Below are positions 47,320 to 60,200 of a DNA stretch of 61,677 bases, piece after piece. Under the pieces are notes generated by a model. The model was not told the DNA's origin. It searched no databases and saw only the letters and a list, made by a program, of their open reading frames with translations. The DNA comes from Pseudoneurospora amorphoporcata (taxonomy: Eukaryota; Ascomycota; Sordariomycetes; Sordariales; Sordariaceae), in contig MU859266.1 of assembly GCA_033297205.1 (NCBI GenBank), forward strand, positions 1 to 61,677, written 5' to 3'. A program made the translations under genes and the position numbers. How positions within the stretch are numbered: the stretch's first letter is position 1; every line of letters starts with the position of its first letter.

Positions 47320-50262
47320 TCAGAACCCGTCTCTCCAAATATGGGTATCACCAAGACTAGCCGCGCTCGAAGATCCGTTACTCCTCGGCGTGTCAGCCGG
47401 AGCCATCCTAGGCGTTCTTTCTCCCGAGTACATGTCCCTGCCTAATAGGTCTGCATAAGTACCAGCACCAGGACTATCTGCGCGACTCTGCGAACTACCG
47501 CGGGAAGTCTCGACGCGGAGGCCGTTGGTGTTGCGAGTGGAACGACGAAGAGAGCCACCAGAGTGAAAGTCGCCTCCGGGGTTTGATTCTTCGTCTGTGT
47601 AGCGTCCTCCCCCTAATAAGCCGGAAAGGCCGGAGGAGGGGGAGGGAAGTGGTGGGCAGTCTTTGTAGATCCAGGGCTGTTCGAGGCTGTTCGGCATCTG
47701 TTAGAATCGGAACTCCAAAAAGTAAAGTGAGGGGAGAAATTGGGGAGAACTTACGGCTTAACAAGATTCGGATTAACAAACCTCGCCCCCTTCTCCTTAT
47801 CTTCATCGACAGTACTCCCCCTCCTAATCCTCAGCCTCGTCTCCTCCCCTTCACCGTCGAGATCCTCATCCAGAATGGCGTTCCCGCCTTCGTCCTGGCC
47901 GCGCTTGATACTCCGCAGCGAAATGAACTTGGTCAGCGGCTCAAAGTGGCGACGGAACGAGTACCCGTACCAGACCGTGATGATCAGCAACGGGGAGATG
48001 AGTAGGGCAACGGTGAAGGCCTTGCGCAAGGCCAAGTAGCCGGACATGGTCAGCTGGAAGACTAGCAGGCCAAGCATGATGCGGTAGCAAATCATGTTCC
48101 AGGCGCCGCCGGTGGCGTGCTGGGGTTGCTCCATAGCGTAAAGGAGCTGGTACTTGTAGGTGAAGTAACCTAGAGTAAAATAGGCGACGCCCAGGCCGAC
48201 GACCTTGTATCCCTGGGGCAGGGTACTGTAGACGAGGCAGAGAATGAAGACGAGCAAGGCCGTGGGGAGGTAGAAGCCGTAATAAAACATGGGTGGGCGA
48301 ACAATCTCAGCGAAATCGCGCGGGGTTTTGGCGCCCATACGGCTGATGGGGTAGAGCGAGACGCTGCCGAACTGCAGCAGGCGGAAGGGAAAGAGGCCGA
48401 TACCCTGGAGCATGATGAAGTTGGTATAGAAGACACCGAGGTCTACGATCTTGCCGGCCAGCGCGTAGGCGATGTAGGTGGTGTCTTTCAGGCTTTCGCG
48501 CAGAACATCGATGATAGAGGTGACGGCGCCGAAGACAGTGAAGATGAGGAAAATATTGAAGAAGGTGAAGAAGAAGTTCTTGCTGATGACGGAGAGGGCA
48601 GCGTCGCCGCGCGAGAGCATGCCTTGTTGATACGAGAGGTAGTCGTACAAGTACGGAACCGCAACGTTGAGCAACGATACGACGGCCGTGGGGAGACCGG
48701 TCTGGACAAGCGCCCTGGCGAGCTCGTATTGCTTGAGCCACGCCGCGAATTTAGGGAGGTAATGGTCGATGGTGCAAATGCTCAAGAAAGAGGCCAGGAA
48801 GGCAACTGGGACAAGCCATACAACGGTGAGGAAACAGACGAAGAGCGTCACTGCAACGGATCGCACGTGTCTGGTTAGGCGCGATGCGTACGTGTTCCTC
48901 CAGTCGATATCGGATGGTGCAGGGGCGGGTTTTGTTAGCAACTGGCCAGGATGGGGGTCAATGAGCGCCTGAATCGCCATTTGACAGGCTGCAATAGAGT
49001 CCATGGTCACGAAAGCAAGGTCGGTCGGCTCATAGTCCTTTTTCCTGGCGGCACGAATCTTGTCATCCAAGACACGCAGTTTCTCCGTGTAGTAGTCAAT
49101 AGCATCGGTCTTGCGGCTCTGCAAGTGGAGGAAGCCGTACCAAAACCTAGTTTGAGGTCGCCGTCTTTCGCTCGACATGAGCTCGGAAGTGGTGTTGCCG
49201 TTGCTGAGAAGACGGCCGGTATCGCCTGCTTCCTCATCGTCAAGATCTGGAATGAGGGGAGGGTTTTCAAGATGGGCATTGATAGCCGTATTTGGGGGAG
49301 GACCCCTAGCTAGCTGCACCGGTTTTTGGCCCAAGTAAGCAGTCCATGTCTCCTCTAGCTTGGCGAGGATAGACTGCCGCTGGTCCATCAAATCGTCCAG
49401 CTCTTTCCACTTCCGGCACAGAGTGACGCTTTCGACCTTGCCAATTTCCAACTTCTCCACCAGATTCTTAATGTCTTCCTCTGTGCGCAGATCCTTGGGA
49501 ATTCCAGCCAAGCGGAAGGTCCGGTCAGTGATGGTGGATTGTGTTCCAAGGTAATCCTGGCGCACACGGAGAACCTTGAAGGTCTCGCGGTTCATAAAGA
49601 ACAGCGTAAGACCTGTAAAGAAGTAGGTGAAGACGAGGTAGGACCACAGGTAGCGCTTGTTCTTTTTGAAACTGTCGTCAGGCTGATCCGGGTCGTCGTC
49701 GAAGAGGGTGGTGTGGGCGTGTGGGGAGGTATATTGGCGAAAAGTTTCGGTGGTCGGGACCTCTGACGTGTTGAGGTCGTCGGGGAAGGCCCGGTTGATG
49801 GGTTCGAGAACGGCCAGGGCGAAGAAGAAGACAATGAGGAACAGTTTCATGGCCATCTTAAAGAAGTTGAGGAAGACATAGGCGTCAAGGCCGGCCGAGG
49901 CGAGGACCTGCTGCTCGGTGACGCGATATAGGGCGCCCGTCCATCCGAAGAAAGTATCTGGGAGTTGAGGGAGGGCGATCGAAGGGTCGGCCATGGACGC
50001 CCTCTTCCGCGAAGCGTAGAGGGACTTCCATCGTGGTCGGAGGGCCTGGATATTGGGGGACATGTAGGTTAGCGGATGATGCTAAGACACCTTGATGGGC
50101 ACGCGCATAGTTTGGGCTTACACAGAAAGCTAGAAAAGCCGAGATGCCTAGAGAGACCGAGATGATGAACTGGTACCAGGTGTCTTTGTTTCCTGGCCCA
50201 ACGTAGTCATCGCCATTACACTTCCCGTGGTCGGCATCTCCGGCCTCGAGGATCCAGTTCAT
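47320..50262 (-). CDS. CSC1/OSCA-like (RSN1, DUF221) membrane protein
   Basis: Member of the osmosensitive calcium-permeable cation channel family (fungal CSC1, RSN1/PHM7 type). Three exons: 50262-50122, 50045-47755 and 47686-47320, with introns of 76 and 68 bp; 932 aa. The N-terminal TM (FIISVSLGISAFLAF) is cut by the first intron, and the following RPRWKSLYASRK is typical. A cytosolic RNA-recognition-like domain contains FRLAGIPKDLRTEEDI and FVTMDSIAACQMA. The channel region (DUF221) runs from ~420 to 760 with NVAVPYLYDYLSYQQG, FTFFNIFLIFTVFGAV and FYTNFIMLQGIGLFPFRLLQ. The cytosolic tail is acidic, then Ser/Gly-rich. The frame is open 161 codons further upstream to an ATG at 50745, but that part is low-complexity and the start at MNWILEAGD is preferred. 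Convergent with MSH4, divergent from the dynamin gene. Confidence 0.88.
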
Positions 50263-51486
50263 GGTGATTCGCTGTGCTGTGGCCGGCCACAGGAGGGGGG
50301 GGGGAGAGCGTGCGCTAGATCGGATATCGGATTCAGCCTTTTCGGGTTCGTGGTTCGAGGCTCGCGTGAATAGGCGGGTTAGGTGCAAGTCGGATCGGGT
50401 GGCCGTGTTAACGAGGGCGACATTGGCATATGGTGGTCGATCTAGTCCAGCCGCATCGTATTCGAGGAAGGAAGAGGAGGAGCAGGAGGAGGAGGAGGAG
50501 GTGGTGATGGGGGAGGAGAAAGCGGCGGAGAAATGTTTCTTGTCAGGCTGAGGCGCAAAAATGTGGATGGGCCCGTCGTCGTAAGGTGTGATTGGAATTT
50601 TAGTGGTGCAGTGGTGCAGTGGTTCGGTTTGCGGATCGATTTGGAGACGTGAGAGTGGTGCCCGCAGTGGTGCCGGTGTGTTGTCCTGCGCTAGATGATA
50701 GCGTCGGCGTGTTCTGCGGAAGGCAGCATCAACTGGAGACGACAAGGCGGAAGATGCGACAAGTGAGTGGTCGACACCGCTGCGAACTGGGGTTCGACTG
50801 GAGGCTGGGCGCCGTCATGCGGGGTGACGTTGCTTCCTTGATCCACTGTTGGGCACAGTCCACAATTGGGTCAGGATCCATGAGCCACAGGTGGCAGCCT
50901 TGCAGGGCTTCTGCACAGCCACAACATGAACAATTGCCGGCAGGGGTCGATTTCACTGTTTGCACTCATTCATTCACTCGACAACCATCACCAAAACTGG
51001 CAGCAATTACCCATATCGCAAGTGCTCCGATAATCCCTCAGCGCTGCTCCCTCTTCTTTGCCGCCATGGACTCGCCAATGTTTGTTTTCTCTGCGGGTCG
51101 TCCATTCCCCAGGAAAGCTGCACCGGAGAGTGACCAATTTGCCTCTTCTCCATGGTTCTCTCACATCGTGGTTGCACTGGCTACGGCTTGTGCGTGATCT
51201 GTCAAGTGTCACCCAGGGCATTCTCAGATTGCACTCTGCTTTCGTTACTACGCGTTCATGTCGTAAAAAGTTAGGAGGGGTTGCGGTTGAGGCATTCGGT
51301 GTGCAATTATTTTCCCTCATTGCAAACATCCCGTCTTTTTCGACTTGAGTATCATATCAGCTCCATACGTGTATGGCACGCACATTGTGTTTCTTGGACT
51401 ACATCAATAATCACAGTTGAATGCAAGTTCACTGCGACCGTTTTGTTTCATCTTTTCTTTCTTCGTCATCAAATCCCTGAGCGGCC
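50263..51486. promoter_or_regulatory. Divergent promoter region, CSC1-like and dynamin genes
   Basis: 1.2 kb between two outward-facing genes. Contains an 11-G run near 50297-50307 and an AGG/GGA-rich tract at 50463-50503. The part left of 50745 is an open frame continuous with the CSC1-like gene and may be leader or extra N-terminus. Confidence 0.45.
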
Positions 51487-54062
51487 ATGTCATCCCTCGA
51501 TTCGACTCTTGATGCCCATGAGCTGGCCGGCGAGCAGGGACAGCTGCTTGACCTGCTCGAGAAACTCCAATACGCCCAACTCGAAAATGTCAAACTGCCT
51601 CAAATTGTGGTCGTCGGCGACCAGTCAGCCGGCAAAAGCTCCGTCCTCGAAGCCATCACTGGAATTCCGTTCCCTCGCGAAGCTGGTGCGTGTACGAGGT
51701 TTGCTACCGAAATCAGATTGCGCAGGTCTGCCGAGTCGAGCATCACCATGTCTATCATTCCCGACAGAAACCGCCCCTCCAGTGAGCAAGAACAACTGCT
51801 AGACTTTGGCCGCCTGATTAGCAGTCACTCCCCATTCGACCTCACAGTGATGGGAGCCGCAGAACTCATTGCTCCAAAGGGTATGGCAGGACGTTTTGCC
51901 GCAAGGGACATCTTGGTGGTGGAGAAGAAAGGCCCCGACATGCCACTCTTGACTCTTGTCGATTTGCCCGGCTTGGTACGGAACCCCAACAAGGACCAGT
52001 CTCTTGAAGACATCCGCATCATCGAAGCGCTTTCCGATCGTTACATGAGGAGTCCTCGTACCATCATTCTTGCCGTCGTTGGCGGAAACTCTGACTACGT
52101 CCAGGCTCCGGTCCTGACCAAGGCTCGACATTTCGACCCTAACGGTACCCGGACCGTCGGCGTTCTCACCAAGCCTGATCTTACCGACTCCATTGGCCTC
52201 GAGGAAAAGTTCATCGAGCTCGTCAAGAACAATGACCGGCGTAACAACTTTCGCTTGGGCTGGTACGTCCTGTTGAATCCCGGTCCACGAAGTGAGGGAG
52301 AACCCTGGCCTTCTGCGGAGCAACGCCGATCGACTGAACGAGAATTCTTCTCCAAGGGCAAATGGAGCTCTCTTCCGGCATGTATGTGCGGAGCTAGCGC
52401 TCTGAAGCAAAGGTTAAGTCTCCAGCTTCAGCAACACATCGGGAGGCATGTCAACGCGTTACGCAGACAGATCCAACAGGCCTTGGATGACTGTGATGAC
52501 GAACTCAGGTCGCTTGGTACCGCCAAAAGCACTCCTGAGGAGATGCGCCTAGAACTCATTGAACTGTTCTATGCTTCGAATGAGCTCGTTGTCCCAGCAG
52601 CTCACGGCTTCTACAAAAACCCACCCAACAAGAATTTCTTTCGTGTAACTGCAGATCCAAAGGGAACGCCGGCGCAAAATCTCCGGGCACGTTCCGCCGA
52701 GGAAAATGATCGGTTTTCGGCCAGAATCCGAGCTGACGGCCGCAAGTTCAAGCTTTCTGCTTCAGACGGTTCCTCTGTCGCCGATACAAAGTCAGAATCG
52801 AGCTACTCCAAGTCTGAATATGCCCGTCTGGAGGTCAGCAGACTTCTCCATCAGATACGGGGGTCCGAATTTCCCCTGGATTCCACGCCCAGAGCGGTTT
52901 ACATGTTATTCCAAAGCCACTCGGAGCCCTGGCCAAGACTAGCAAAGGAGCATAAGGATAACGTTGGGGCGGTCTGCAACGATTTTCTCCGCGAGGTCAT
53001 CAACTACATCTGGCCTCAACGCATGCGAGAACCCTTGCGCCTTCACTTCTTGGATACCCAGATGAAGGCGCTGATGAACCAAGCAGACCAAGAACTGAAA
53101 CACCTAATGCAAGACCTCCACCTTGAGGTTCAACCTTACGACCCTGAATATCAAGAACGTCTGGTAGCCTGGAAGAGCAAGGCAGCTGAGATTGGAACAA
53201 GCTACACAGAGGCCGAGGAGATTCTAGAGAAGATGCTAATCTTCTACGAGCTGTCTGCCAAAACATTTATTCGGAACGTCATCACTCAGGTAGTTGAGCG
53301 CCATCTCCTCCAAGGCATGTATGGCATCTTCAACCCTGCTGAAGTCATGGCGATGAGCAGTCAAGTGGTTGAGTCTATTGCCGCCGAGAATCAGGAGACA
53401 CGAGACCGACGAAATTCCTTGACAGCACAACGCAAGGCTATCGAAGAAGCCAAAGATGTGTGCACCAGTTTGGCGATGCGGAAGGAGCTCAGAGAGGTGG
53501 GCTTTACTCAACCCCCTTGAAGTTCAAGGCAGCTAACTGGCGATCGTAATAGCAGGCAGACGAGTACGGAGAGTTAGCCGATGTCACAACTGACGAAGAC
53601 GAACCGCAATCGCCTGCAAATCAACCCTCTAGGTCTTCCAGCACACCTCGACGAAGACCACTACCTACCAGTACCCCTAATGTAGCTGAAGGTACACGTG
53701 GCAATGCAATTCCGAAGGCCACAAGCAATTACCCGCCACAACTGCCTGCGAAGATCTCTAATGAGGTGACGGATGCGCGTGGAAATCCAATTACAGAGGC
53801 CACTATTCATGGGCCGCCACAGTTGCCTATGTCTGTACCGCCAGTACCATCGCGACAGCTCCAAATCGCAGAAAGTAACTACGGACAGTCAGATGGTTCA
53901 CACAGTAATCGGAGCAAGTCACAAACAAACCATGAGACTGATCAAGATGAGAACGTTTTCACCCCTCCTAGTACGTCCTCGGTTCTGAGTGGCAGCCCTA
54001 CTGCTCGCCCGCACCCCCCCGTGAAGAAAAGCACTTCTTCGTTTCGGAAGATCTTCAAGTAA
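51487..54062 (+). CDS. Dynamin-family GTPase (Mx/Vps1-like)
   Basis: Large self-assembling GTPase of the dynamin superfamily; fungal members of this type often resemble Mx proteins and their cellular role is mostly unknown. Exon 1 is 51487-53496, then an intron of about 56-59 bp, and exon 2 from 53553 or 53556 to 54062; about 838 aa. G1 is GDQSAGKSS (44-52), G2 Thr70 in ACTRF, G3 DLPG near 160, G4 TKPD near 230. A stalk region follows, then a GTPase effector domain with YELSAKTFIRNVITQVVERHLL. The last ~165 residues are Pro/Ser-rich and disordered, ending in basic SSFRKIFK. The acceptor is the tandem TAGCAG, so isoforms differing by one Gln are possible. Retaining the intron would end the protein after VGFTQPP. 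Confidence 0.9.
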
Positions 54063-54769
54063 AACGCATGTGCCGGTGTCTGGCTCTCGCACAATGATTA
54101 TTCTGTTATTGTTAGTGAACTCTGTTGTCTTATATTCTTATCTGTTGGTTTAGGTCCTAGAGCATAGTCTAGACCTTTGCAAGACTTGAAAGGTTTGTAT
54201 TCCTAGTCCCCTTTCCTTCACATACAGGAGCACTAATTATTTTGCAAACTAGGGCCGTTACTTCGAACTTGCCAATGCTTCTAAGTACATACTAGTATCA
54301 ATATTTTTTTCTCTACTTCATTAGCAAGCACATGCCGTGAACCAACTTGTTGTGATCTGGAATTCACGAGCTGAACTGTGTCTACAGCTCAATACTGGTT
54401 CGTTTGTTAGCGCGATTCCTGTGACGAAGGTACGGAAATCAACACAATAAAAACACAGAAAAAAAACAGGACAGCCACATTGAAAGACAAAATTGGATAA
54501 AGTCCATCAAGTCAAAATGCATCGGGTTGATACCAACGTTTTGCATGCAATTTGTTGGAGTGGTAGTAGAGTTAAGCAAAGTGCGTAGCGAAGTTCCGCG
54601 CTAACGAACCTAACGTTCTAGGGCAACCGACGTAGGAGTGTAGGGCTCAAATGAACGCATCGACGAGTAGTAGTGGCTTTGAATTTCACGGTCAGTGTAA
54701 GGTTCCGTAAAGTAAGTAAAAGTAAGGAAAAAAACGCGTTCATTCTTACCACACGGACCCGTGCACAGA
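54063..54769. other. Intergenic, dynamin 3' end
   Basis: No gene. It holds the 3' UTR of the dynamin gene and a gradual fall into AT-rich sequence. Confidence 0.5.
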
Positions 54770-55136
54770 CCACGCCCCATATAAACCCTACAATAAAAAA
54801 AATATTAGAAAATTCTAAGCTACACGCAGTGTACTAAGTTGAAATATGTAATCTTGACTATAATATTTCGTAATAATATTATAGCCATCTACGCTAGCTA
54901 CTTCTAAATTAGCTATATCGAATTATCTTTTTACTTTCTCTTTACGTATCTATAAACTCGTAACGTATAAACCACTAATTAATAGGGGTTATATTGTAAT
55001 TTTAAACGTTAAAGTTATTATTTAACATCTCTATATATAAGTAATCCTTTACTTATTAAAAAATCTACTCCTTCTCCTCCTCTAGTAATACAACGAATGG
55101 CATATTAATACCATTGATAGGGTATTGGGAATAAAT
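54770..55136. other. AT-rich RIP-like relic
   Basis: About 370 bp dominated by TA-rich words (AATATT, TATAAT, TTAATTAATA) with few CA or TG pairs, unlike the gene-bearing DNA around it. Resembles an old RIP-mutated repeat. No terminal repeats or coding remnants could be recognised, and it abuts the retrotransposon. Confidence 0.6.
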
Positions 55137-55156
55137 ATCACAGGATTACCTGTGAT
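55137..55156. repeat. Inverted repeat at the presumed LTR edge
   Basis: Perfect 8-base arms ATCACAGG/CCTGTGAT with a 4-base spacer. The right arm covers TGTGATGG at 55151, a plausible LTR start of TG type. Confidence 0.6.
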
Positions 55157-55636
55157 GGCACTGGTGATGCGCTGCACGATTGGCACAGCCATCGAGTCTC
55201 TATTGGCCATTGGCCAATAGGATCGCACGCATGCAGGCACCAGTGGGCCTCAGTCTGGATCCAGGGCATGGCTCAGCCCTACCCTATATCCAGACCGTAC
55301 ACCTCCCTCTCTTCCCTTCCTCTCTCCTCGTACAACTACGTATGTCACATCTACCCCCTACCTCGCCCTGCACCGTGATAGTTAGTTGTACCTACTATTA
55401 CGCTGCGAGCGTACAACTCCATCTCAATCAATCGCCGCCGTCGTGAGAATCTCCGACGTGCCTGCGACCTTCTCATCGCATTGCGACAGTTTCGGTCGTA
55501 CTGCGCCGCTAGCAGGTTCGACCTCGAGTCCGACCAGCAATACCACAAATCGTACCGCGATTCTCCCCAGCGCCTATAAGGTAGGGCTTCCCACCTATAA
55601 GGTAGCACTCATCCCCTTTATTAATCGAGCTAATGA

Positions 55637-57232
55637 ATGTCGTCCGTTACCGACGTTGACGTTGCCATCTCCGCCATCGGCTCTATCGTCGACCCCGCTC
55701 ACGAGCAACTCTTTGAGAATATTACAGAGGCTCTCAACGGCAGTCCTGACCCCGGTGCCCCAGCTGAGCAGAGCGACCTTGACACCGCCTCTGAGCTTAC
55801 TAACTATCCCGCTTTCGGCTACACTATTATCGCGCTCGCCCGACTTATCGACTAGGACGTAATCAAGGCAAACTCTTTTGTCGTAGTTGCCAACGACGCG
55901 CTCGCCGATAACGTGGAGCAGCTGGCAAACCAGGACGTGACCATTGCTAAGCTCAACGACAAAATCACCTATCTCGAAAAGCAGCTCACTGTTACCTAGA
56001 GCAAGCTTGCCGATACCAACACCGCGCTTGATGCTGCCACCGACGCCTATAGTAAACTTAAGAAGGACGTTACCGCTAAACTCAGGGAGAAGAACGATAT
56101 TATTAAAGATTTTAAGAAGACTATGCGCCTAGGAACTATCCCTCCCGAAGCTGTCCCTGTAGACGACGATATGTCTACCCCTAAGTCTAGGATTAGTAAG
56201 GACCTTGAAGTTTTTACCGGCGAGGGTAGCACCGCCGTTAAACGCGCTGAGTCTTACCGCGCTTGGCGTGCTAAGATCGAGTTCTGTTGGTTTTAGGATG
56301 CTTGGTACTTCGATCAAAATAAGCGTTACAAGTTCGCCTAGATTATGCAGTGCCTTGGTGGCGCTGCCTTTTACGCCCTCTCCGCCTAGGCTATGCCGTT
56401 ACTAAAGGAAGCCGACAAGGATAAGAGGAAGTAGAAGACTAGCGAGGATCTGCTCGCTTACCTCGACACCAAGTACGACCGTATGGATCTTACCCTCGAG
56501 TCCCGTCGTGACTTCGAGACCTTGAAGATGACCAAGGGTCAGAAGTAGCTCGATTTTGAGGATAAATTTACCACCCTTATCGACCGCTGCGACCTCGACG
56601 ACTCTATAAAGACCTATTACCTGAAAATGAAGGTTACTAACGAGATCCGTAATGCTATTACTTATTAGTAGGAGCTCCCCACTCTCAACGATTATAATAA
56701 GTAGCTTGCCCTACACCGCAAGCTCGCTACCAACCTCGAAGAGCGCGACTGGCGCAATAAGACTACCGTCCAGTTCTATAAAAACAATTCTAGCTCTAGC
56801 GGCGGTTCCGCTTCCACCGAGCGTACCGTTAGCCAAGGCGGCACCGCTATGGATCTCGACGCTATAAATACCTTCGACGTTCAATTATTTCGTATAATCG
56901 ATAAGGCGGTCATCGACTACCGTATGCAGAATGGTCTTTGCAAGCGCTGCGCTAGACTAGGTTACTACGCCTATGAATGCCGCAATAATATTAATACTGG
57001 CATCCCTAAGGAGTAGAGGGAGCGCGATCGCTGTAACCGTTGCGGTAGAGGCGGCTATAATAATAATAATAACCGTGGTAGACCGGCTATGGGATAGTTT
57101 AGTTACGACAATAACGGTAATAACGGCGCTCGAGTTAACGCCGTCGCTACCGGTGAGCCCGCCGCAGCGCCCATTCCAGCTCCTGCCCAACCCGCAGAAT
57201 ATAGCGCGGGAAATACGCCGCCTCTCTATTAA
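55637..57232 (+). pseudogene. Degenerate gag of the chromovirus
   Basis: Frame starting MSSVTDVD and running about 530 codons with around 12 in-frame TAG stops and a terminal TAA near 57230. The capsid-like region lies around 56200-56750. The CCHC zinc knuckle is at 56939-56980 with Cys residues intact, but the histidine position is Tyr (TAC at 56963-56965), as expected of CAC to TAC RIP. Basic Arg/Gly/Asn-rich sequence follows. Several Gln- or Trp-like positions are now stops. Confidence 0.82.
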
Positions 57233-60200
57233 ATCGCTTGGAGAGGCCGTTGTCCGTAACGATGATAGATGAGGGGGAGAATAATCTAGCAGATTTAGAA
57301 GTAGTTCAACTCAAGAATTCAAACTTAGATAGCCATAATGATAATTCCATCCTTCTCTCTGCTCAAATCGTTTATAGACCGCGCAATCAACGTAGCAAAT
57401 GTGCCGCTCTGGTCGATAGCGGATGCTCCGCTCTCGCCTTTATTAATCGTAGCTTTGCCGCCCGTTATACTATCCCGCTATTGAGACTCCCTAAACCAAA
57501 GGCCTTGTATTTAGTTAACGGCGTGCCCAAGGATCTCATTACTTACTACTGTAAGGTTCAGCTGCGGATCAGCTACCACACAGAAACGATCGCTATGCTA
57601 GCCTATAATTTGGCGGCCGATCACCCCGTAATCCTAGGCATGCTATAGCTCAAGTTTCACAACCCTATAGTGTTATGGCTAGACGGCGCCGTCACCTTCA
57701 ATAATTACTGTGCGGACCGCTGCTTTCCCGCTGACCTCTCGCCCTCTTTACGGTACGTTCTAAAGGTTTAGAAGCACGCCTATACGTATTATTACGAGAC
57801 TATGCGAGGCATGGTTAAGGCCGACCGCCCTAGCACCCTAATTGCGGACTTCGTCCCCGACGTTGTTAAAGACGGACCCCTTAGTACCCCGGTTAAGGAC
57901 TCCAGCACCCTAATCGCGGCCCCTAAGCGGACTAAGCCCGCCGTTTGCCGCACCGTGGCTGGCTAGCGGAGGTCCGATCCCTACTACTGCGTTGTAGTAC
58001 GCCGATTATACTTTTCGAGCGACCCCGTTAGCTTAGCGGACATTAGGAATATAACGGCCGCCGGTTTCAACTAGCTGTACGAGAAGTTTAATCTACGAGC
58101 GTTCCGCACTTCGTACGCAGAGATCTGCGAGATTATAGAGGAGGCCAGGGCGGAGGAGGAGGCCCGGGCCAAAGAGGTAGAGGGGGGCGCCCTAGAGCCT
58201 AAGGAGCATAGAGACAATAAAAGCATCGTTAATGGAGGAGTAGGGATAGGAATTAAATACGACTATAATATACTAAGCGGTTTGGCTAACCTCACCCCAG
58301 AAATGGAGCAGGAGATCTGGAACGGCGACGGTGCTAAGTATAAGAAGTTGCTGGGCAAGCGTTACTACCTATAGATTAATACTTGCGCTAGCAAGGGCTC
58401 CAAGGTCGCCATCCGAACAGCAAAGATCGCTAAGCACGTACACCTCAGCGGCAACGCAGAAGAAGATTACGAGCGCTACGAAGCTATTAGGCTAGCTAGC
58501 ATTACGGAAGAAGATACAGCCAAATTCCACGAGAAAGCTGATAAGCCACCCAAAACTGACTCCCAGATTAAGGAGAAGCTCCCTAAACAGTACTGGAACT
58601 ACCTTAACGTCTTTAGACCTCGCAACGCCACGGTCTTACCCCCTCACCGCTCGTACGACCTCAAGATTAAACTCCGCCTGGGCGAGCAAGCACCCTATAC
58701 GAAATCTAGGGTATTCAATCCCGATGAATTGAGCGTAATTAAGAAATGGATTGACGATAATCTTCGTATAGGGTTTATCCGTCCCTCACAATCCGAGGCC
58801 GCTTCCCAAATTCTATTAGTAAAGAAACCCGGCGGAGGTGTTAGACTTTACGTAGACTATAGAGGAATTAATAACGTTACTTTCAAGAGTCGCTACCCGC
58901 TCCCTTTGATTAAAGAAACCCTTGACGCTATTTGCAAGGCAAAGATCTTCACTAAACTAGATATTATCGCCGCTTTCAACCGTATTCGCGTCGCGGAGGG
59001 ATACGAATAGCTGACGGCATTTATTACCCGTTTTGGTTTCTTTGAATCATTCGTGTGTCCTTTCGGCCTATAGGGAGCGCTAGGCGTATTTTAAAATTAC
59101 GTTAACGATATCTTGTACGATATTTTGGATATCTACGCGACCGCCTACCTAGATAATATTCTTATTTTTTCGGATAACGAGGAAGAGTACTAGAAATACG
59201 TAGACGATGTTCTTGCCCGCTTGGAAAAGGCTGGCTTGCAGGTCGATATCGATAAGTGCGAGTTTTATACCAAGAAAACCAAATACCTCGGGCTGATCAT
59301 CACGCCTGGCGGCATCGAGATGGACCCAGAGAAGGTCAAAGCCATCACGGACTGGAAGCCCCCAACGTCTAAGAAATTTTTGCAAAGTTTCCTAGGATTT
59401 GCTAACTTTTATCGTCGTTTCATCAAAGGCTTCTCGACAATGGCGGCACCACTTTATAACCTTACGAAGAAGGACGCGGAATAGGTATGGACCGCAGCAC
59501 AGCAGTCCGCTTTCGAAGCTTTGAAGACTGCGTTCACAAGCGGACCGACCTTGCGTATCTACGATTGGTCCAAGAAGATAGTCGTCGAAATTGATGCCTC
59601 CAATTGGGCGTCTGGCGGCACCCTCTCCTAGTACGGAGATGACGGCGTGCTCTACCCAGTCGCTTACTTTTCGGCACGACACTTAGCGGCGGAGTGCAAT
59701 TACGATATTTATGATAAAGAGCTCCTTGCTATCGTTAAAGTTCTGGAAGAATAGCGTCTAGAATTGGAGGGCGCCTAGCAACCTTTCGATATCGTCACGG
59801 ATTATAAGAATTTAAAGACCTTTACAATAAACAAGCAATTTACACCCCGCTATATACGGTGGTCACAATTCCTATTACGCTTCAACTTCTTAATCCGCTA
59901 TATACCGGGATTACGGAATCTTCGTCTAAACGCGCTAAACAGGAAATTAGAGGACATACCGCTAGATATAAATAATTACCGTCTAAAGGTTAAGAATTAT
60001 AAACTCATTAACCCAATCCGCTTTAAAGATGGGTGCCTCTCCCTGTCGGCTATAGCTACTAACGTCTTCGACTTCGACGAGGAGGTCTTCCTACTGTCCC
60101 TGGATATTTTGGAGGAGCCGGACAAGTCGACCGACGACATTATTAACGAAAGCTACGACTAGTTAACCCTGATGTAGGAGGCCGTTAGCTGCCTAAGAGA

